From Oceanobacillus alkalisoli (lineage in GTDB: Bacteria > Bacillota > Bacilli > Bacillales > Amphibacillaceae), in NCBI RefSeq assembly GCF_021556485.1, contig NZ_JAKGBW010000002.1:62001-126000 (forward strand): a stretch of DNA of 64,000 nucleotides, given 5' to 3'. The notes beneath the pieces were generated by a model. It worked only from the letters and a program-made list of their open reading frames with translations. It ran no database searches and had not been told where the DNA came from. The translations under genes were made by a program, and so were the position numbers. Shown here piece by piece: positions 55,072 through 63,805 of the stretch. The number at the start of each line of letters is the position of its first letter. Position 1 is the stretch's first letter.

Positions 55072-55902
55072 TTAACTAGGTGTGTTCACTTTTAATTTTA
55101 AATACTCTTCCAAAAATGAACCGATGCCATCTTCTTCATTGGTTGCAGTGACATGCTTTGCGATTGACTTCAGTTCATCGATGGCATTCCCCATCGCCAC
55201 CCCGACACCAGCATAATCGATCATTTCCAGATCATTGTCTTCGTCCCCGAATGCGATAATCCGGTCTTCTGGTATATCAAAGTAATGAGCGATCTTATGA
55301 AGTCCGACTGCTTTATTCATTCCTTTTTTAATGATTTCAATGACGTTCCACGGGGCACCCCATTTACGGTGCTCGATCACTTCCGCGTGGTAGTTGTCGA
55401 GATGGCTCCTCAATTGCTGTACCTGTTCCTCTTCCGGATAAACGAGGATGGAGGTTGGATCTTCCTCAAGCTTTTGCTTTAAGTTACCAATCACAAATGG
55501 GGCTTCGTCCTCAATTTCATCAAAGAAACCGATCAGTTTGCTGTCGAAGGAGTCGATATACACATCATCCAGCACTTCAGCTAAAATATTGTTAACACGT
55601 AAATCATAGCAAGCATCAATGATCTTATGTGCTGTTCGGATCGGCATCGGCGTATGTAACGCATCCCAGTTCCTGTTTTGAGGATGGTGGATAAGGGCCC
55701 CGTTAAAGTTGACCATTGGCGTATCCAAGCCAAGTTCATGATAATAATTAATACTTGCCCGATGTGGCCTTCCAGTCGAGATAACTAATATATGTCCTTC
55801 TTCTTTCGCCCTAAAAAGCACTTGCTTTGTCCGTTCACTAATTATCTTATCGTCTGTTAATAATGTCCCGTCTAAATCGAGTGCAATCATATGTTTTTTC
55901 AT
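55072..55902 (-). CDS. yitU: Cof-type HAD phosphatase YitU
   Basis: 276 residues. Motif I ALDLDGTLL (nucleophile D9, acid D11), motif II STGR, motif III Lys in GMNKAVGL, and motif IV FGDEDNDLEM define a class IIB HAD phosphatase. YitU of B. subtilis can dephosphorylate a riboflavin precursor; substrate here is inferred. Start ATG 55902 has GAGGTGA at a long spacing. Confidence 0.9.
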   Translation of the reverse strand: MKKHMIALDLDGTLLTDDKIISERTKQVLFRAKEEGHILVISTGRPHRASINYYHELGLDTPMVNFNGALIHHPQNRNWDALHTPMPIRTAHKIIDACYDLRVNNILAEVLDDVYIDSFDSKLIGFFDEIEDEAPFVIGNLKQKLEEDPTSILVYPEEEQVQQLRSHLDNYHAEVIEHRKWGAPWNVIEIIKKGMNKAVGLHKIAHYFDIPEDRIIAFGDEDNDLEMIDYAGVGVAMGNAIDELKSIAKHVTATNEEDGIGSFLEEYLKLKVNTPS

Positions 55903-56048
55903 AAGTTTTCATTCACCTCATCTTGTAACCTAGTCTATAAGAGATAAGTCCCCAAGTAAAGTAAATTTAACTTAACAACGATAATTTTCAGGTTTTAGAC
56001 TGGCAGACTGATTGGAATATCGGTAACATAGGGGTGAGGTGAAAAGCA

Positions 56049-56810
56049 ATGATTGGAATAGTGAAAGAAAAAGTAGGAAATATACCGAGTTTAATCGTAG
56101 CAGAAAGCGAAGATAAGGATAAAGCATTACCGACTGTGATTTTTTTCCATGGCTTTACAAGCGCAAAAGAGCACAATCTTCCGATAGCTTTTTTGCTTGC
56201 TGAAAAAGGTTATCGTGTCATACTTCCCGATAGTGAATTTCATGGGGAAAGGGAGTTGGAAACATCTGAACGGAAACGGCAAATCTCATTCTGGGATATT
56301 GTTCTCAGAAATGTACACGAACTTGGAGAAATTAAAGAAGCACTCGATGCGGATAGTTTAATTCTGGACGATAGAATCGGTGTAGCAGGAACAAGTATGG
56401 GAGGAATAACGACTTCAGCAGCATTAACCCAATATGATTGGATCAAGTCAGCAGTTATCTTGATGGGCTCCCCGCGCATCACGATATTTGCGAAAACACT
56501 TGTAGAAAGCTTTAAAAACGGGGGAGACCTTCCAGTGACGGATGAACAGATTGAAGTCTTGTACGATCAACTGGAAACGTGTGATTTATCACTTCAACCG
56601 GAAAAGCTAAACGGACGGCCACTTTTGTTCTGGCACGGCGGGCAGGATGCTGTCGTTCCATTTGATCATTCGTTTACGTTTTATGATGAAGTGAAAGAGC
56701 AGTATGAGAACGTAGAGCATATCAAGTTTATCAAAGAGGCAAATGCCGGACATAAAGTAAGCAGGCATGCTATCCTTGAGTTGGTAAAATGGTTCCATAC
56801 GTATTTGTAA
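56049..56810 (+). CDS. yitV: Alpha/beta hydrolase YitV
   Basis: 253 residues. Oxyanion motif FFHGFTSAKEH near 33, nucleophile elbow GTSMGG (S116), acid in GGQDAVVPF (D200) and catalytic His in AGHKVS (H235) complete the triad. An esterase or peptidase of the prolyl-oligopeptidase type; substrate unknown. Divergent from yitU, followed by yitW as in B. subtilis. Confidence 0.88.
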   Translation: MIGIVKEKVGNIPSLIVAESEDKDKALPTVIFFHGFTSAKEHNLPIAFLLAEKGYRVILPDSEFHGERELETSERKRQISFWDIVLRNVHELGEIKEALDADSLILDDRIGVAGTSMGGITTSAALTQYDWIKSAVILMGSPRITIFAKTLVESFKNGGDLPVTDEQIEVLYDQLETCDLSLQPEKLNGRPLLFWHGGQDAVVPFDHSFTFYDEVKEQYENVEHIKFIKEANAGHKVSRHAILELVKWFHTYL

Positions 56811-56894
56811 CAATATATACAGATTCAAATACTTAATATTTTACTGAAATTATGGTTTAATAAAGGGAAGAAGGGAAAAAAGGAGGTTCGTAAA

Positions 56895-57206
56895 ATGGAT
56901 GAAGCGACAAAAGAGTATCTGATGGGCGCACTGGAAAACGTGATTGACCCTGAATTAGGTATAGATATCGTTAACCTCGGTTTAGTATATGACGTTGATC
57001 TTGATGAAGAAGGCTTATGTACGGTTACGATGACACTCACAACGATGGGCTGTCCGCTTGCTGGACACATCGAGCAAGACATCAAATTTGCTTTAGCCGA
57101 TCTGCCGGAAGTAAAAGAAACAAAAACAAATATCGTTTGGGATCCGCCATGGGGCAAAGACAAAATGTCCCGCTACGCAAAAATAGCGCTAGGCATCCCG
57201 GATTGA
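56895..57206 (+). CDS. yitW: MIP18/DUF59 iron-sulfur assembly factor YitW
   Basis: 103 residues. VIDPELGIDIVNLGLVYDV (about 17-35) and TTMGCPLAGHIEQD with its conserved Cys are the DUF59 signature shared with SufT and the SUF-linked factor. Likely helps mature Fe-S proteins in the cytosol. AAAAAGGAGG is a strong RBS. Repeat D separates it from its probable terminator at 57481. Confidence 0.92.
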   Translation: MDEATKEYLMGALENVIDPELGIDIVNLGLVYDVDLDEEGLCTVTMTLTTMGCPLAGHIEQDIKFALADLPEVKETKTNIVWDPPWGKDKMSRYAKIALGIPD

Positions 57207-57210
57207 TATC

Positions 57211-57419
57211 AAAAGCGAAAGCGCCTGGTTAGCGACGTATGGACTGAGCCGTAGGAGATAAAGGAAACACAGCGACCAAAGGGAGCTGATGTTGACTTTC
57301 ACCGCAAGGGTATAAGAGCGACCAGGCCTTATGTCTTAGCCAATCGGCAAATCTTCTTTATCGTACGGAGGTGAAGGAAGTCCACTAGTCGCTGGGGGCT
57401 GGAGCTGGACGTGGCTATA
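57211..57419 (+). repeat. Repeat D: ~210-bp GC-richer structured repeat
   Basis: It begins AAAAGCGAAAGCGCCTGG five bases after the yitW stop and ends GGGGGCTGGAGCTGGACGTG. GCGCCTGGT near the left pairs with ACCAGGC near 57323. The composition is richer in GC than the flanks and has no good open frame. A degraded part of the right end recurs inverted at 63673. Confidence 0.65.
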
Positions 57420-57479
57420 CAGCAAACATTTAATTATAATAAACATATAATTTCTAAGAAGTTCTCTGATCTTTGAACA

Positions 57480-57518
57480 AATAAAAAGCAGCTACCATGA
57501 CGGAGCTGCTTTTTATAA
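57480..57518 (+). terminator. Terminator, probably of yitW
   Basis: AAAAAGCAGCT (57483-57493) pairs with AGCTGCTTTTT (57504-57514). It lies 275 bp behind yitW across repeat D. Confidence 0.85.
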
Positions 57519-57588
57519 TGCTATTTTATGTGTGAAGAGTCCAATATATACTGCGATGGGATAACTTTTATTTTAGATAACTATCTAT

Positions 57589-57777
57589 ACCAGTCCAGTT
57601 GCCCGGCGGACGGTGACTCCTACGGGAAAAGCACGTGTCCGAAGACCCCGCAGGAAGTGCTCTTCTTCCGAGGAGGCTGAGGCCGTGCCTAAGGATGCGC
57701 ATCCGTCCGCCGGGCAACTGAACGGTGACTAGAGTTCTGATAAAATAAATGAGCAAATCACTTACGCTGAATGAAAG
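57589..57777 (-). repeat. Repeat B half-element B5 (H1 hairpin plus one terminal repeat)
   Basis: It matches the H1 half of B4, with outer arms CCAGTTGCCCGGCGGACGG-type and CCGCCGGGCAACTG, core GACTCCTACGGGA, and the external end CTTACGCTGAATGAAAG. H2, the linker and the other terminal repeat are missing. Left limit is approximate. Open frames here come from the palindrome. Confidence 0.82.
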
Positions 57778-57830
57778 TAATTATTAGACTTTACAAACGT
57801 GTACTTTGCAGTTACGAAGTGAAACACAGG

Positions 57831-58652
57831 TTATAAGAAAAAGATTACGAGCAGTCCAACGACGACACAGTAATAAGAGAAATATTTTAGGTTACCATGC
57901 GCCATAACGTTCATAAACCATTTCAATGCAAAATAAGTCGCAACAAACGAAGTAATAAAGGCGATCACATTCGGAATAAGCAATGCTTGGAATTCCGGGC
58001 TTGCAACAAGCGTCGGAACTTCTAGAATGGTTGTCCCTAAACTGACCGGAATATAAAGTAAGAATGCAAAACGCAGTGCCGTATCTTGTCTCATCCCAAC
58101 AAGCATGGCTGAGACAATACTTGCACCTGAACGACTGATTCCAGGTGTGACAGCGATAGCTTGAGCTAGTCCGACGATAACAGCATCTTTCGTCGTCAGA
58201 TCGCCTTCCAGTCTTCTTCCGCGTAAGTTACGGATGAACCAGATCGCCACTGCTGTGATTAATAAAGTAACCCCGACAACATTTGTTCCACTTAACACAT
58301 TTCCAAGATAATCGCCAAACAATACACCAACAATCCCAACTGGAATTGTTGCAATCACGAGATAAACAACAAACATAAAGTCGCTTCTTGCCGATTTATC
58401 CTTTTTGAATAAGAAAAGGATTGTATTTTTAATCAGGCGAATAATATCTTCTTTGTAAATTAGTAAAACAGCAAGTAAAGAAGCGAAGTTTACGAAAATT
58501 TCAAAGGAAAGTCCTCTCGCCTCAATTCCAAATAACTCTCTGAAGATAATTAAATGCCCGCTTGACGAAATCGGGATTGGTTCGGTAACACCTTGAACAA
58601 GTCCAAGAATAAAATACTGAATAATTGTAATTAAATCTTGCATGAAATCCAT
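57831..58652 (-). CDS. uppP: Undecaprenyl-diphosphatase UppP (BacA)
   Basis: 273 residues, about eight TM helices. QGVTEPIPISSSGH (about 20-33) and PGISRSGASI (about 165-174) are the two UppP motifs carrying catalytic Glu, His, Arg and Ser. It recycles the lipid carrier for peptidoglycan and confers bacitracin tolerance. AAGGGGAGA precedes ATG 58652. Confidence 0.94.
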   Translation of the reverse strand: MDFMQDLITIIQYFILGLVQGVTEPIPISSSGHLIIFRELFGIEARGLSFEIFVNFASLLAVLLIYKEDIIRLIKNTILFLFKKDKSARSDFMFVVYLVIATIPVGIVGVLFGDYLGNVLSGTNVVGVTLLITAVAIWFIRNLRGRRLEGDLTTKDAVIVGLAQAIAVTPGISRSGASIVSAMLVGMRQDTALRFAFLLYIPVSLGTTILEVPTLVASPEFQALLIPNVIAFITSFVATYFALKWFMNVMAHGNLKYFSYYCVVVGLLVIFFL

Positions 58653-58750
58653 TATATTCTCCCCTTTAATTCATCGAATCCATCCTCAAGCAGACAAGTT
58701 CCTTTTTTTAGCTAGGTGAATAGTCTAGTGGATGAGGAGGGTTGATTAAC

Positions 58751-59074
58751 GTGACGATGAAAAATGATTCTAAAAAAATGTATGAACAATGTAAAAAACA
58801 TATGCATTCTTATGTGCTTATTGAAACGATAGAAGGGGCGCGTATCGATGGAATCATTACCGGTTTAGATGATGAATATGTATATATGGCAGTCCCCATC
58901 GATGCACAAACCCAAATGACAAATGTTTCCCGAGACGTGGAGCATGATTACCGGCAATTTGGACCGTATGGCTGGTATGGCCCAGGATTTGGATATGGTC
59001 CCCCAAGACGATTCCGGAGAGTAGTTCTCCCGCTCGCAGCCCTTGCAGCGCTCAGCTTGCTCGCATGGTATTAA
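58751..59074 (+). CDS. Small membrane-associated protein with SH3/Sm-like head and GPY-rich linker
   Basis: 107 residues from GTG 58751, nine bases after GGAGGG (a TTG right behind the RBS is too close). Residues about 17-50 (SYVLIETIEGARIDGIITGL) look like an Sm- or SH3-like beta barrel. A Gly/Pro/Tyr/Phe-rich basic linker (GPYGWYGPGFGYGPPRRFRR) leads to a hydrophobic C-terminal helix (LPLAALAALSLLAW). No family is recognised; spore-coat-like composition is only a resemblance. Confidence 0.6.
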   Translation: MTMKNDSKKMYEQCKKHMHSYVLIETIEGARIDGIITGLDDEYVYMAVPIDAQTQMTNVSRDVEHDYRQFGPYGWYGPGFGYGPPRRFRRVVLPLAALAALSLLAWY

Positions 59075-59128
59075 GACAAATAACAAACCCTTGCCACTTT
59101 CCTTGGCGGCAAGGGTTTGTTATTTGTT
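59075..59128. terminator. Bidirectional terminator with 20-bp perfect stem
   Basis: Bases 59076-59095 pair perfectly with 59108-59127 between converging genes; the stem overlaps the last codons of the yjzD-like gene by one base. Confidence 0.92.
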
Positions 59129-59303
59129 AATTTTTCTTTACTTTCAATATGACGTCGCCCATCAGGAATGTGACAATCATAAAGATAACTGCTAGAATGA
59201 CGGCTTCAGAAATTACGAATGGTTCACCAGCCATACTCGTAAGCACGTATGTAACTGCCGCACTAATAAGCAGTGACCAAATAATCGTGAAGATGTATCG
59301 CAT
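59127..59303 (-). CDS. yjzD: DUF2929 (YjzD-like) small membrane protein
   Basis: 58 residues from ATG 59303, which follows GTGGGGTG. It has two TM helices; MRYIFTIIWSLLISAAVTYVL and TSMAGEPF match the YjzD family, encoded near fabHA in B. subtilis as here. Function unknown. Confidence 0.8.
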   Translation of the reverse strand: MRYIFTIIWSLLISAAVTYVLTSMAGEPFVISEAVILAVIFMIVTFLMGDVILKVKKN

Positions 59304-59473
59304 GTTCAGCACCCCACATTTCAAAATCATATGTAAAAAATTAAATGCTACATAAATAATATCCCCATATAGTTTAACAAAGAACGAAAAAAAATAAAAG
59401 CTTTAATTTTGACATATACTAATGAAAAGGAAAAATGCCGGTATATATCTTTTAAAAGGGGGATTTTAGCACA

Positions 59474-60103
59474 ATGGAAGTTCTTGTTCATCCTGTTTCT
59501 CATTGGATCGGCTACCATATTGCTGAACGGCTTTTGCATGAAGGATACGAGGTAAAAGGGATAAAAGAGATAAAAGAGGAAGGTGACAATAATCATCTTA
59601 TAGACTTCTTCCAGCGAAACAGTAATTTCGAATTAATGACAACGAGCAATCAAAGAAAATACCAGCTTGCAATTTTTGTGGAAGATATTCCTGAAATGGA
59701 TGAAAATCGGTTTGAACGAATGCTCCAAATTAATGGTGAGCGTTCATCTGTTAAGAACGCAACCTACATTGATGCGCCCTATTTATTTGGTGAATGGATG
59801 CCTATGACAGAAGAAGGAATATATGTTGGAGAAAATTATATCGGTTTTTCCTCACCAGCATTTCTTGAAAAAGGAGTTTATATTACAGATTTTCTCAGCC
59901 AATTGCTCCAGTGGCTAAAAGATATGCCGGCATATCAGGAAATTCGGGTGGAATCTGTAAGAAATCAAAGTTTAAAAGGGAAAAAACTTGAAAAAATCTT
60001 CTCAGTAGAAGAAAATATTCCTATAAAGGAAAATATAAATCAAGTACTTGCACATTTTCGTAAGTTTCAGGCTCTTTATCCCGCTGTGAATAAAAAGACC
60101 TGA
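59474..60103 (+). CDS. YjaU-like hypothetical protein with Rossmann-like N-terminus
   Basis: 209 residues. The opening VLVHPVSHWIGYHIAERL has the shape of an extended-SDR beta-alpha-beta unit but with the glycine motif replaced by HPVSHWIG, so nucleotide binding is doubtful. TYIDAPYLFGEWMP resembles the YxPxNxYG-type region of epimerases. Its position before med corresponds to B. subtilis yjaU. AAAGGGGGA is the RBS. Confidence 0.6.
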   Translation: MEVLVHPVSHWIGYHIAERLLHEGYEVKGIKEIKEEGDNNHLIDFFQRNSNFELMTTSNQRKYQLAIFVEDIPEMDENRFERMLQINGERSSVKNATYIDAPYLFGEWMPMTEEGIYVGENYIGFSSPAFLEKGVYITDFLSQLLQWLKDMPAYQEIRVESVRNQSLKGKKLEKIFSVEENIPIKENINQVLAHFRKFQALYPAVNKKT

Positions 60104-60116
60104 AATTAATCAATAT

Positions 60117-60232
60117 AATGAATTTCATAATACGTATTTAATGCTTCACCATCACCATATGTAGTTGAGTTGGTTCGTTCCCAACTACATATGGTGATGG
60201 AAAAGCCGACTTTGGTAATTATGAAATTCATT
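60117..60232. mobile_element. Repeat A, copy A4: 116-bp MITE-like palindrome
   Basis: Same 15-bp ends as A1-A3. CAATA stands outside both ends (offset by one T on the left), a likely target duplication. It ends 24 bp before the med start codon, just ahead of its ribosome site. Confidence 0.9.
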
Positions 60233-60256
60233 CAATAGATGAACAGGAGGGGCAGT

Positions 60257-61213
60257 ATGAAAAAGCAATTGACTTTTATCGTTCTATTCATGATTATAAT
60301 ACTGCCTGGCTGTAGTTATTTTTCAGATCACAATAATTTGCTGAATGCAGGCATGTTGTTCGAATCGGAAATTGAAGGCAATGCCTGGAATGAAAAAGGC
60401 TATGATGGCTTGCTTGCAATTGAGAAGGAATTTAATACGAATGTCTTCTACAAGGAAAATGTTCAAAAGGAAAATGATATTATCCAGGCAGTTGATGAAT
60501 TTGTAAATGAAGGCGTCAACCTGATTATCGGACACGGAAATAGTTACGGACATCACTTTGTCGATTTGACGAAGACGTATCCTGAGGTTCATTTCATCTA
60601 TATGAATGGGGATTTGTATAACCCTAAGGTGACAAGCTTGAACTTTGATTCCAATGCGATGGGTTTCTTTGGTGGCATGGTTGCCGGGGAGATGTCAAAG
60701 AGCGATGAAATTGGTGTAATCGCGGTCTTTAGTTGGCAACCAGAACTGGAAGGCTTTTATGAAGGTGTAAAATATCAGAATCCGGATGCTGAGATTCATA
60801 TTGATTTTGTGAATGATTGGGATGACCTGGAGCAAGCAATGATCATCTATGATGAGTTTCTGAAGGCAGGAACCGATGTAGTTGTCCCTGTCGGCAATGC
60901 GTATAGCCAGGCGGTGATTCAAGCAGCTGCAGCTGACGATGTATACACACTTGGATACGTAGCCGACCAGCAGAAAATAGCGCCGGAACATGTGTTGACA
61001 AGTATGATTCAGGATATTGAAGCAGTTTATGTGAATGCAGCGGAAGATTTTAATGATGAGGTGTTAATGGGCGGTATCCGTTCCTATGATTTTCATGATG
61101 ATTTCATTACATTAGGAACATTCAACGAGAAGATAGACGGCAATTTTGAGAGAGAAATTACAGAAGCAATAGAAGAATATAAAAAAACTAATTTACTTCC
61201 TTTTGAGAAATAA
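60257..61213 (+). CDS. med: BMP-family lipoprotein Med, competence regulator
   Basis: 318 residues from ATG 60257 (AGGAGGGG upstream). Lipobox LPGC with Cys19. The remainder is a periplasmic-binding-protein fold of the basic membrane protein type (NAGMLFESEIEGNAWNEKGY, NFDSNAMGFFGGMVAGEMSK). B. subtilis Med raises comK expression. There med is followed by comZ; here the 160 bp to fabH hold no comZ. MITE A4 occupies its leader. Confidence 0.88.
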   Translation: MKKQLTFIVLFMIIILPGCSYFSDHNNLLNAGMLFESEIEGNAWNEKGYDGLLAIEKEFNTNVFYKENVQKENDIIQAVDEFVNEGVNLIIGHGNSYGHHFVDLTKTYPEVHFIYMNGDLYNPKVTSLNFDSNAMGFFGGMVAGEMSKSDEIGVIAVFSWQPELEGFYEGVKYQNPDAEIHIDFVNDWDDLEQAMIIYDEFLKAGTDVVVPVGNAYSQAVIQAAAADDVYTLGYVADQQKIAPEHVLTSMIQDIEAVYVNAAEDFNDEVLMGGIRSYDFHDDFITLGTFNEKIDGNFEREITEAIEEYKKTNLLPFEK

Positions 61214-61222
61214 GGATGATGT

Positions 61223-61257
61223 TTAAACCTTCCTCTTGTCAGGAGGGGTTTTTTGTT
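61223..61257 (+). terminator. Terminator after med
   Basis: AAACCTTCCT (61225-61234) pairs with AGGAGGGGTTT (61241-61251) including G-U pairs, then Ts. Confidence 0.75.
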
Positions 61258-61263
61258 TTAAAA

Positions 61264-61281
61264 TTAGTACCAAGTCATAAT
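61264..61281 (+). promoter_or_regulatory. FapR operator upstream of fabH
   Basis: TTAGTACCAAGTCATAAT closely matches the FapR consensus (TTAGTACCTxxTCTTAAT type). FapR represses fatty-acid genes until malonyl-CoA rises, and fabHA-fabF is a FapR operon in B. subtilis. It sits 94 bp before the fabH start, in the expected promoter zone. Confidence 0.8.
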
Positions 61282-61374
61282 GTTTACTCGTATAGATTGC
61301 TTCTAGCTGAAGTGATGTGAAATAGATAGTTGATAATAGTTAAACCTCGTATAAAGTATGAAGGAGATGTTAAA

Positions 61375-62313
61375 ATGAACGTAGGTATCTTGGGAACTGG
61401 CCATTATGTACCAACAAAGGTCATGACGAATAAAGACATGGAAAAAATTGTAGACACAACAGATGAATGGATCCGCACTCGTACTGGAATTGAGGAAAGA
61501 AGATTTGCAGAAGATGGGATTGATACATCCGATATGTCTTACCATGCTGCAAAAGAGGCGCTTAAAGAGGCGAATATTTCTCCAGAAGAAATTGATTTGA
61601 TCCTTGTTGCAACGGTGACACCGGATACACCATTTCCATCGGTAGCTTGTACGATTCAAGACCGGCTCGGTGCAACAAATGCCGCCGCGTTGGATATCGG
61701 GGCTGCTTGTGCCGGGTTCGTCTATGGACTTGTCACAGCCACTCAGTTTGTCAAAGCAGGAGCATATAAACATGTGCTCGTTGTCGGGGCGGATAAGCTT
61801 TCAAAAATCATTGACTGGGAAGATCGCTCAACTTGTGTTCTTTTAGGTGATGGTGCAGGTGCGGTTGTCGTCGGTGAAGTTGGAGAAGGGAAAGGAGTCC
61901 TCTCCTTTGAATTAGGTTCGAAAGGTTCTGGCGGGAAAGATTTATTGCAAAATAAAGAAGGATTTATGGAAATGAACGGCCGGGAAGTATTTAAATTCGC
62001 TGTCCGGCAAATGCCAGAGTCAACGGTAAATGTGGTAGAAAAAATCGCTCTTGCGAAAGAAGATGTCGATTATCTCGTTCCACATCAGGCGAATATACGG
62101 ATCATGGACGCTGCAAGAGAACGTCTCGGTATTTCTTCAGATAAAATGGCGAAAACAATCACGAAATATGGAAATAATTCTTCCGCGTCCATTCCTATGG
62201 CATTATCAGAATCCGTAAAGAATGGTAATATTAAAGATAATGATTTAATCGTATTAGTCGGATTTGGCGGTGGATTGGCGTGGGGAGCTGCGGCAATTCG
62301 CTGGGGAGTCTGA
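61375..62313 (+). CDS. fabH: 3-oxoacyl-ACP synthase III
   Basis: 312 residues from ATG 61375 (GAAGGAGA upstream; the longer frame is discarded). Catalytic C112 in GAACAGF, H237 in PHQANIRI and N267 in YGNNSSAS are all present. It starts fatty-acid chains from acyl-CoA and malonyl-ACP, branched primers being preferred in Bacillus. Followed by fabF after 23 bp; a probable FapR operator lies upstream. Confidence 0.96.
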   Translation: MNVGILGTGHYVPTKVMTNKDMEKIVDTTDEWIRTRTGIEERRFAEDGIDTSDMSYHAAKEALKEANISPEEIDLILVATVTPDTPFPSVACTIQDRLGATNAAALDIGAACAGFVYGLVTATQFVKAGAYKHVLVVGADKLSKIIDWEDRSTCVLLGDGAGAVVVGEVGEGKGVLSFELGSKGSGGKDLLQNKEGFMEMNGREVFKFAVRQMPESTVNVVEKIALAKEDVDYLVPHQANIRIMDAARERLGISSDKMAKTITKYGNNSSASIPMALSESVKNGNIKDNDLIVLVGFGGGLAWGAAAIRWGV

Positions 62314-62336
62314 CCAGATTAGAAAGGAGCAGAACG

Positions 62337-63578
62337 ATGGGTGAAAGAAGAGTAGTAGTAACCGGCCTCGGTGCCGTGACACCAGTCGGTAATGATGTAG
62401 CAACAATGTGGGAAAGTATTATTAACGGGAAATCCGGAATTGATATCGCAACACGAATTGATGTAGATGAGTATCCAGCTAAAGTTGCGGCAGAAGTGAA
62501 GGATTTTGCACCGGAAGAATTTATGGAGAAAAAAGAGATCCGTCGTATGGACCCATTCACGCAATATGCGGTGGCAGCTGCAAAAATGGCTGTAGAGGAT
62601 GCAAAGCTTGTTATTGACGATAGTAATGCTCACCGGGTAGGTGTCTGGATTGGTTCGGGTATTGGTGGAATGAAAACATGGGAAGATCAGCATCTGAAGT
62701 TGATTGAAAAAGGGCCGCGCCGGGTTAGTCCATTCTTTGTCCCAATGATGATTCCAGATATGGCAGCAGGCCAAGTGTCCATCCAATTAGGTGCAAAAGG
62801 AATTAACTCTTGTACGGTAACTGCTTGTGCTTCTGGTGCGAGTTCAATTGGAGATGCGTATCATGCGGTCAAGCGTGGTGACGTTGACTATATTATCGCA
62901 GGTGGAACGGAAGCACCGATTTCCAATATGGCATTTGCCGGATTTTCTTCTGCGAAAGCTTTATCAACGAATCCGGATCCGAAAACTGCGAGCCGTCCAT
63001 TTGATAAAAACCGTGATGGTTTTGTCATGGGAGAAGGTGCTGGAATTTTAATTCTAGAAACATTGGAATCCGCCCTTGAGCGTGGTGCAACCATTTACGG
63101 AGAAATTATCGGTTACGGTGCAACAGGAGATGCTTACCATATCACTGCACCTGCAGAAAATGGAGAAGGAGCAGCCCGTGCAATGCAAATGGCGATGGAT
63201 GCTGCTGGAATTTCACCGAATGACGTCGATTATATTAATGCACATGGAACGAGTACAGACTTAAACGATAAATACGAAACGACTGCAATCAAGGCAGTAT
63301 TTGGTGACCATGCATACAAGCTTACTGTCTCTTCGACAAAATCAATGACAGGACACCTGCTTGGAGCTGCAGGTGGGGTTGAGTCTGTTATTTCATTAAA
63401 AGCAATTCAGGAAGGTATTGTACCACCAACAACCAACTATGAAACACCAGATGAAGAGTGTGATCTCGATTATGTGCCTAATGAAGCGAGAAAGCAAGAT
63501 GTAAACATCGTTGTAAGTAACTCGCTCGGTTTTGGCGGGCATAATGTGTCACTTGTATTTAAAAAATACGAAGCCTAA
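62337..63578 (+). CDS. fabF: 3-oxoacyl-ACP synthase II
   Basis: 413 residues from ATG 62337 (AAAGGAGC upstream). Catalytic C164 in VTACASGA, His in [11 protein letters not shown] and His in [11 protein letters not shown], with Lys in SSTKSMTGH. It elongates acyl-ACP. With fabH it forms the chain-initiation and elongation pair fabHA-fabF; a terminator follows. Confidence 0.97.
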   Translation: MGERRVVVTGLGAVTPVGNDVATMWESIINGKSGIDIATRIDVDEYPAKVAAEVKDFAPEEFMEKKEIRRMDPFTQYAVAAAKMAVEDAKLVIDDSNAHRVGVWIGSGIGGMKTWEDQHLKLIEKGPRRVSPFFVPMMIPDMAAGQVSIQLGAKGINSCTVTACASGASSIGDAYHAVKRGDVDYIIAGGTEAPISNMAFAGFSSAKALSTNPDPKTASRPFDKNRDGFVMGEGAGILILETLESALERGATIYGEIIGYGATGDAYHITAPAENGEGAARAMQMAMDAAGISPNDVDYINAHGTSTDLNDKYETTAIKAVFGDHAYKLTVSSTKSMTGHLLGAAGGVESVISLKAIQEGIVPPTTNYETPDEECDLDYVPNEARKQDVNIVVSNSLGFGGHNVSLVFKKYEA

Positions 63579-63584
63579 TAGATA

Positions 63585-63620
63585 GAGAAGCTGATCCTTT
63601 AGCGGTCGGCTTCTTTTTGT
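63585..63620 (+). terminator. Terminator after fabF
   Basis: AGAAGCTGATCC pairs with GGTCGGCTTCT (one mismatch region), then TTTTT. Confidence 0.8.
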
Positions 63621-63670
63621 TTTGTGTGTATTATAAAATAAAGATGCTGTTTTTAACTCAAGTTACTGGT

Positions 63671-63706
63671 ACTAGCCACACGTCGGCTCTATGCCCGGCG
63701 ACTAGC
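63671..63706 (-). repeat. Fragment of repeat D, inverted
   Basis: TAGCCACACGTCGGCT and CGGCGACTAG match, with several substitutions, the reverse complement of the right end of repeat D near 57386-57416. No further similarity on either side. Confidence 0.5.
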
Positions 63707-63805
63707 AGATCTTTTGATGGGACGAGCAAGCATGAAAAACACAGGACAAGCATACGATGTAAAAAGAAACGGGACAATTGAACGGTCTATGTGGGTGGTG
63801 TTTTC

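Noticed and set aside
57568-57756. 62-codon frame in repeat B5
   Set aside because: A translation of hairpin H1; similar peptides arise from other copies.
7335-60232. Family A copies as a CRISPR array
   Set aside because: The four repeats are tens of kilobases apart and palindromic with MITE-like ends; there are no regular spacers.
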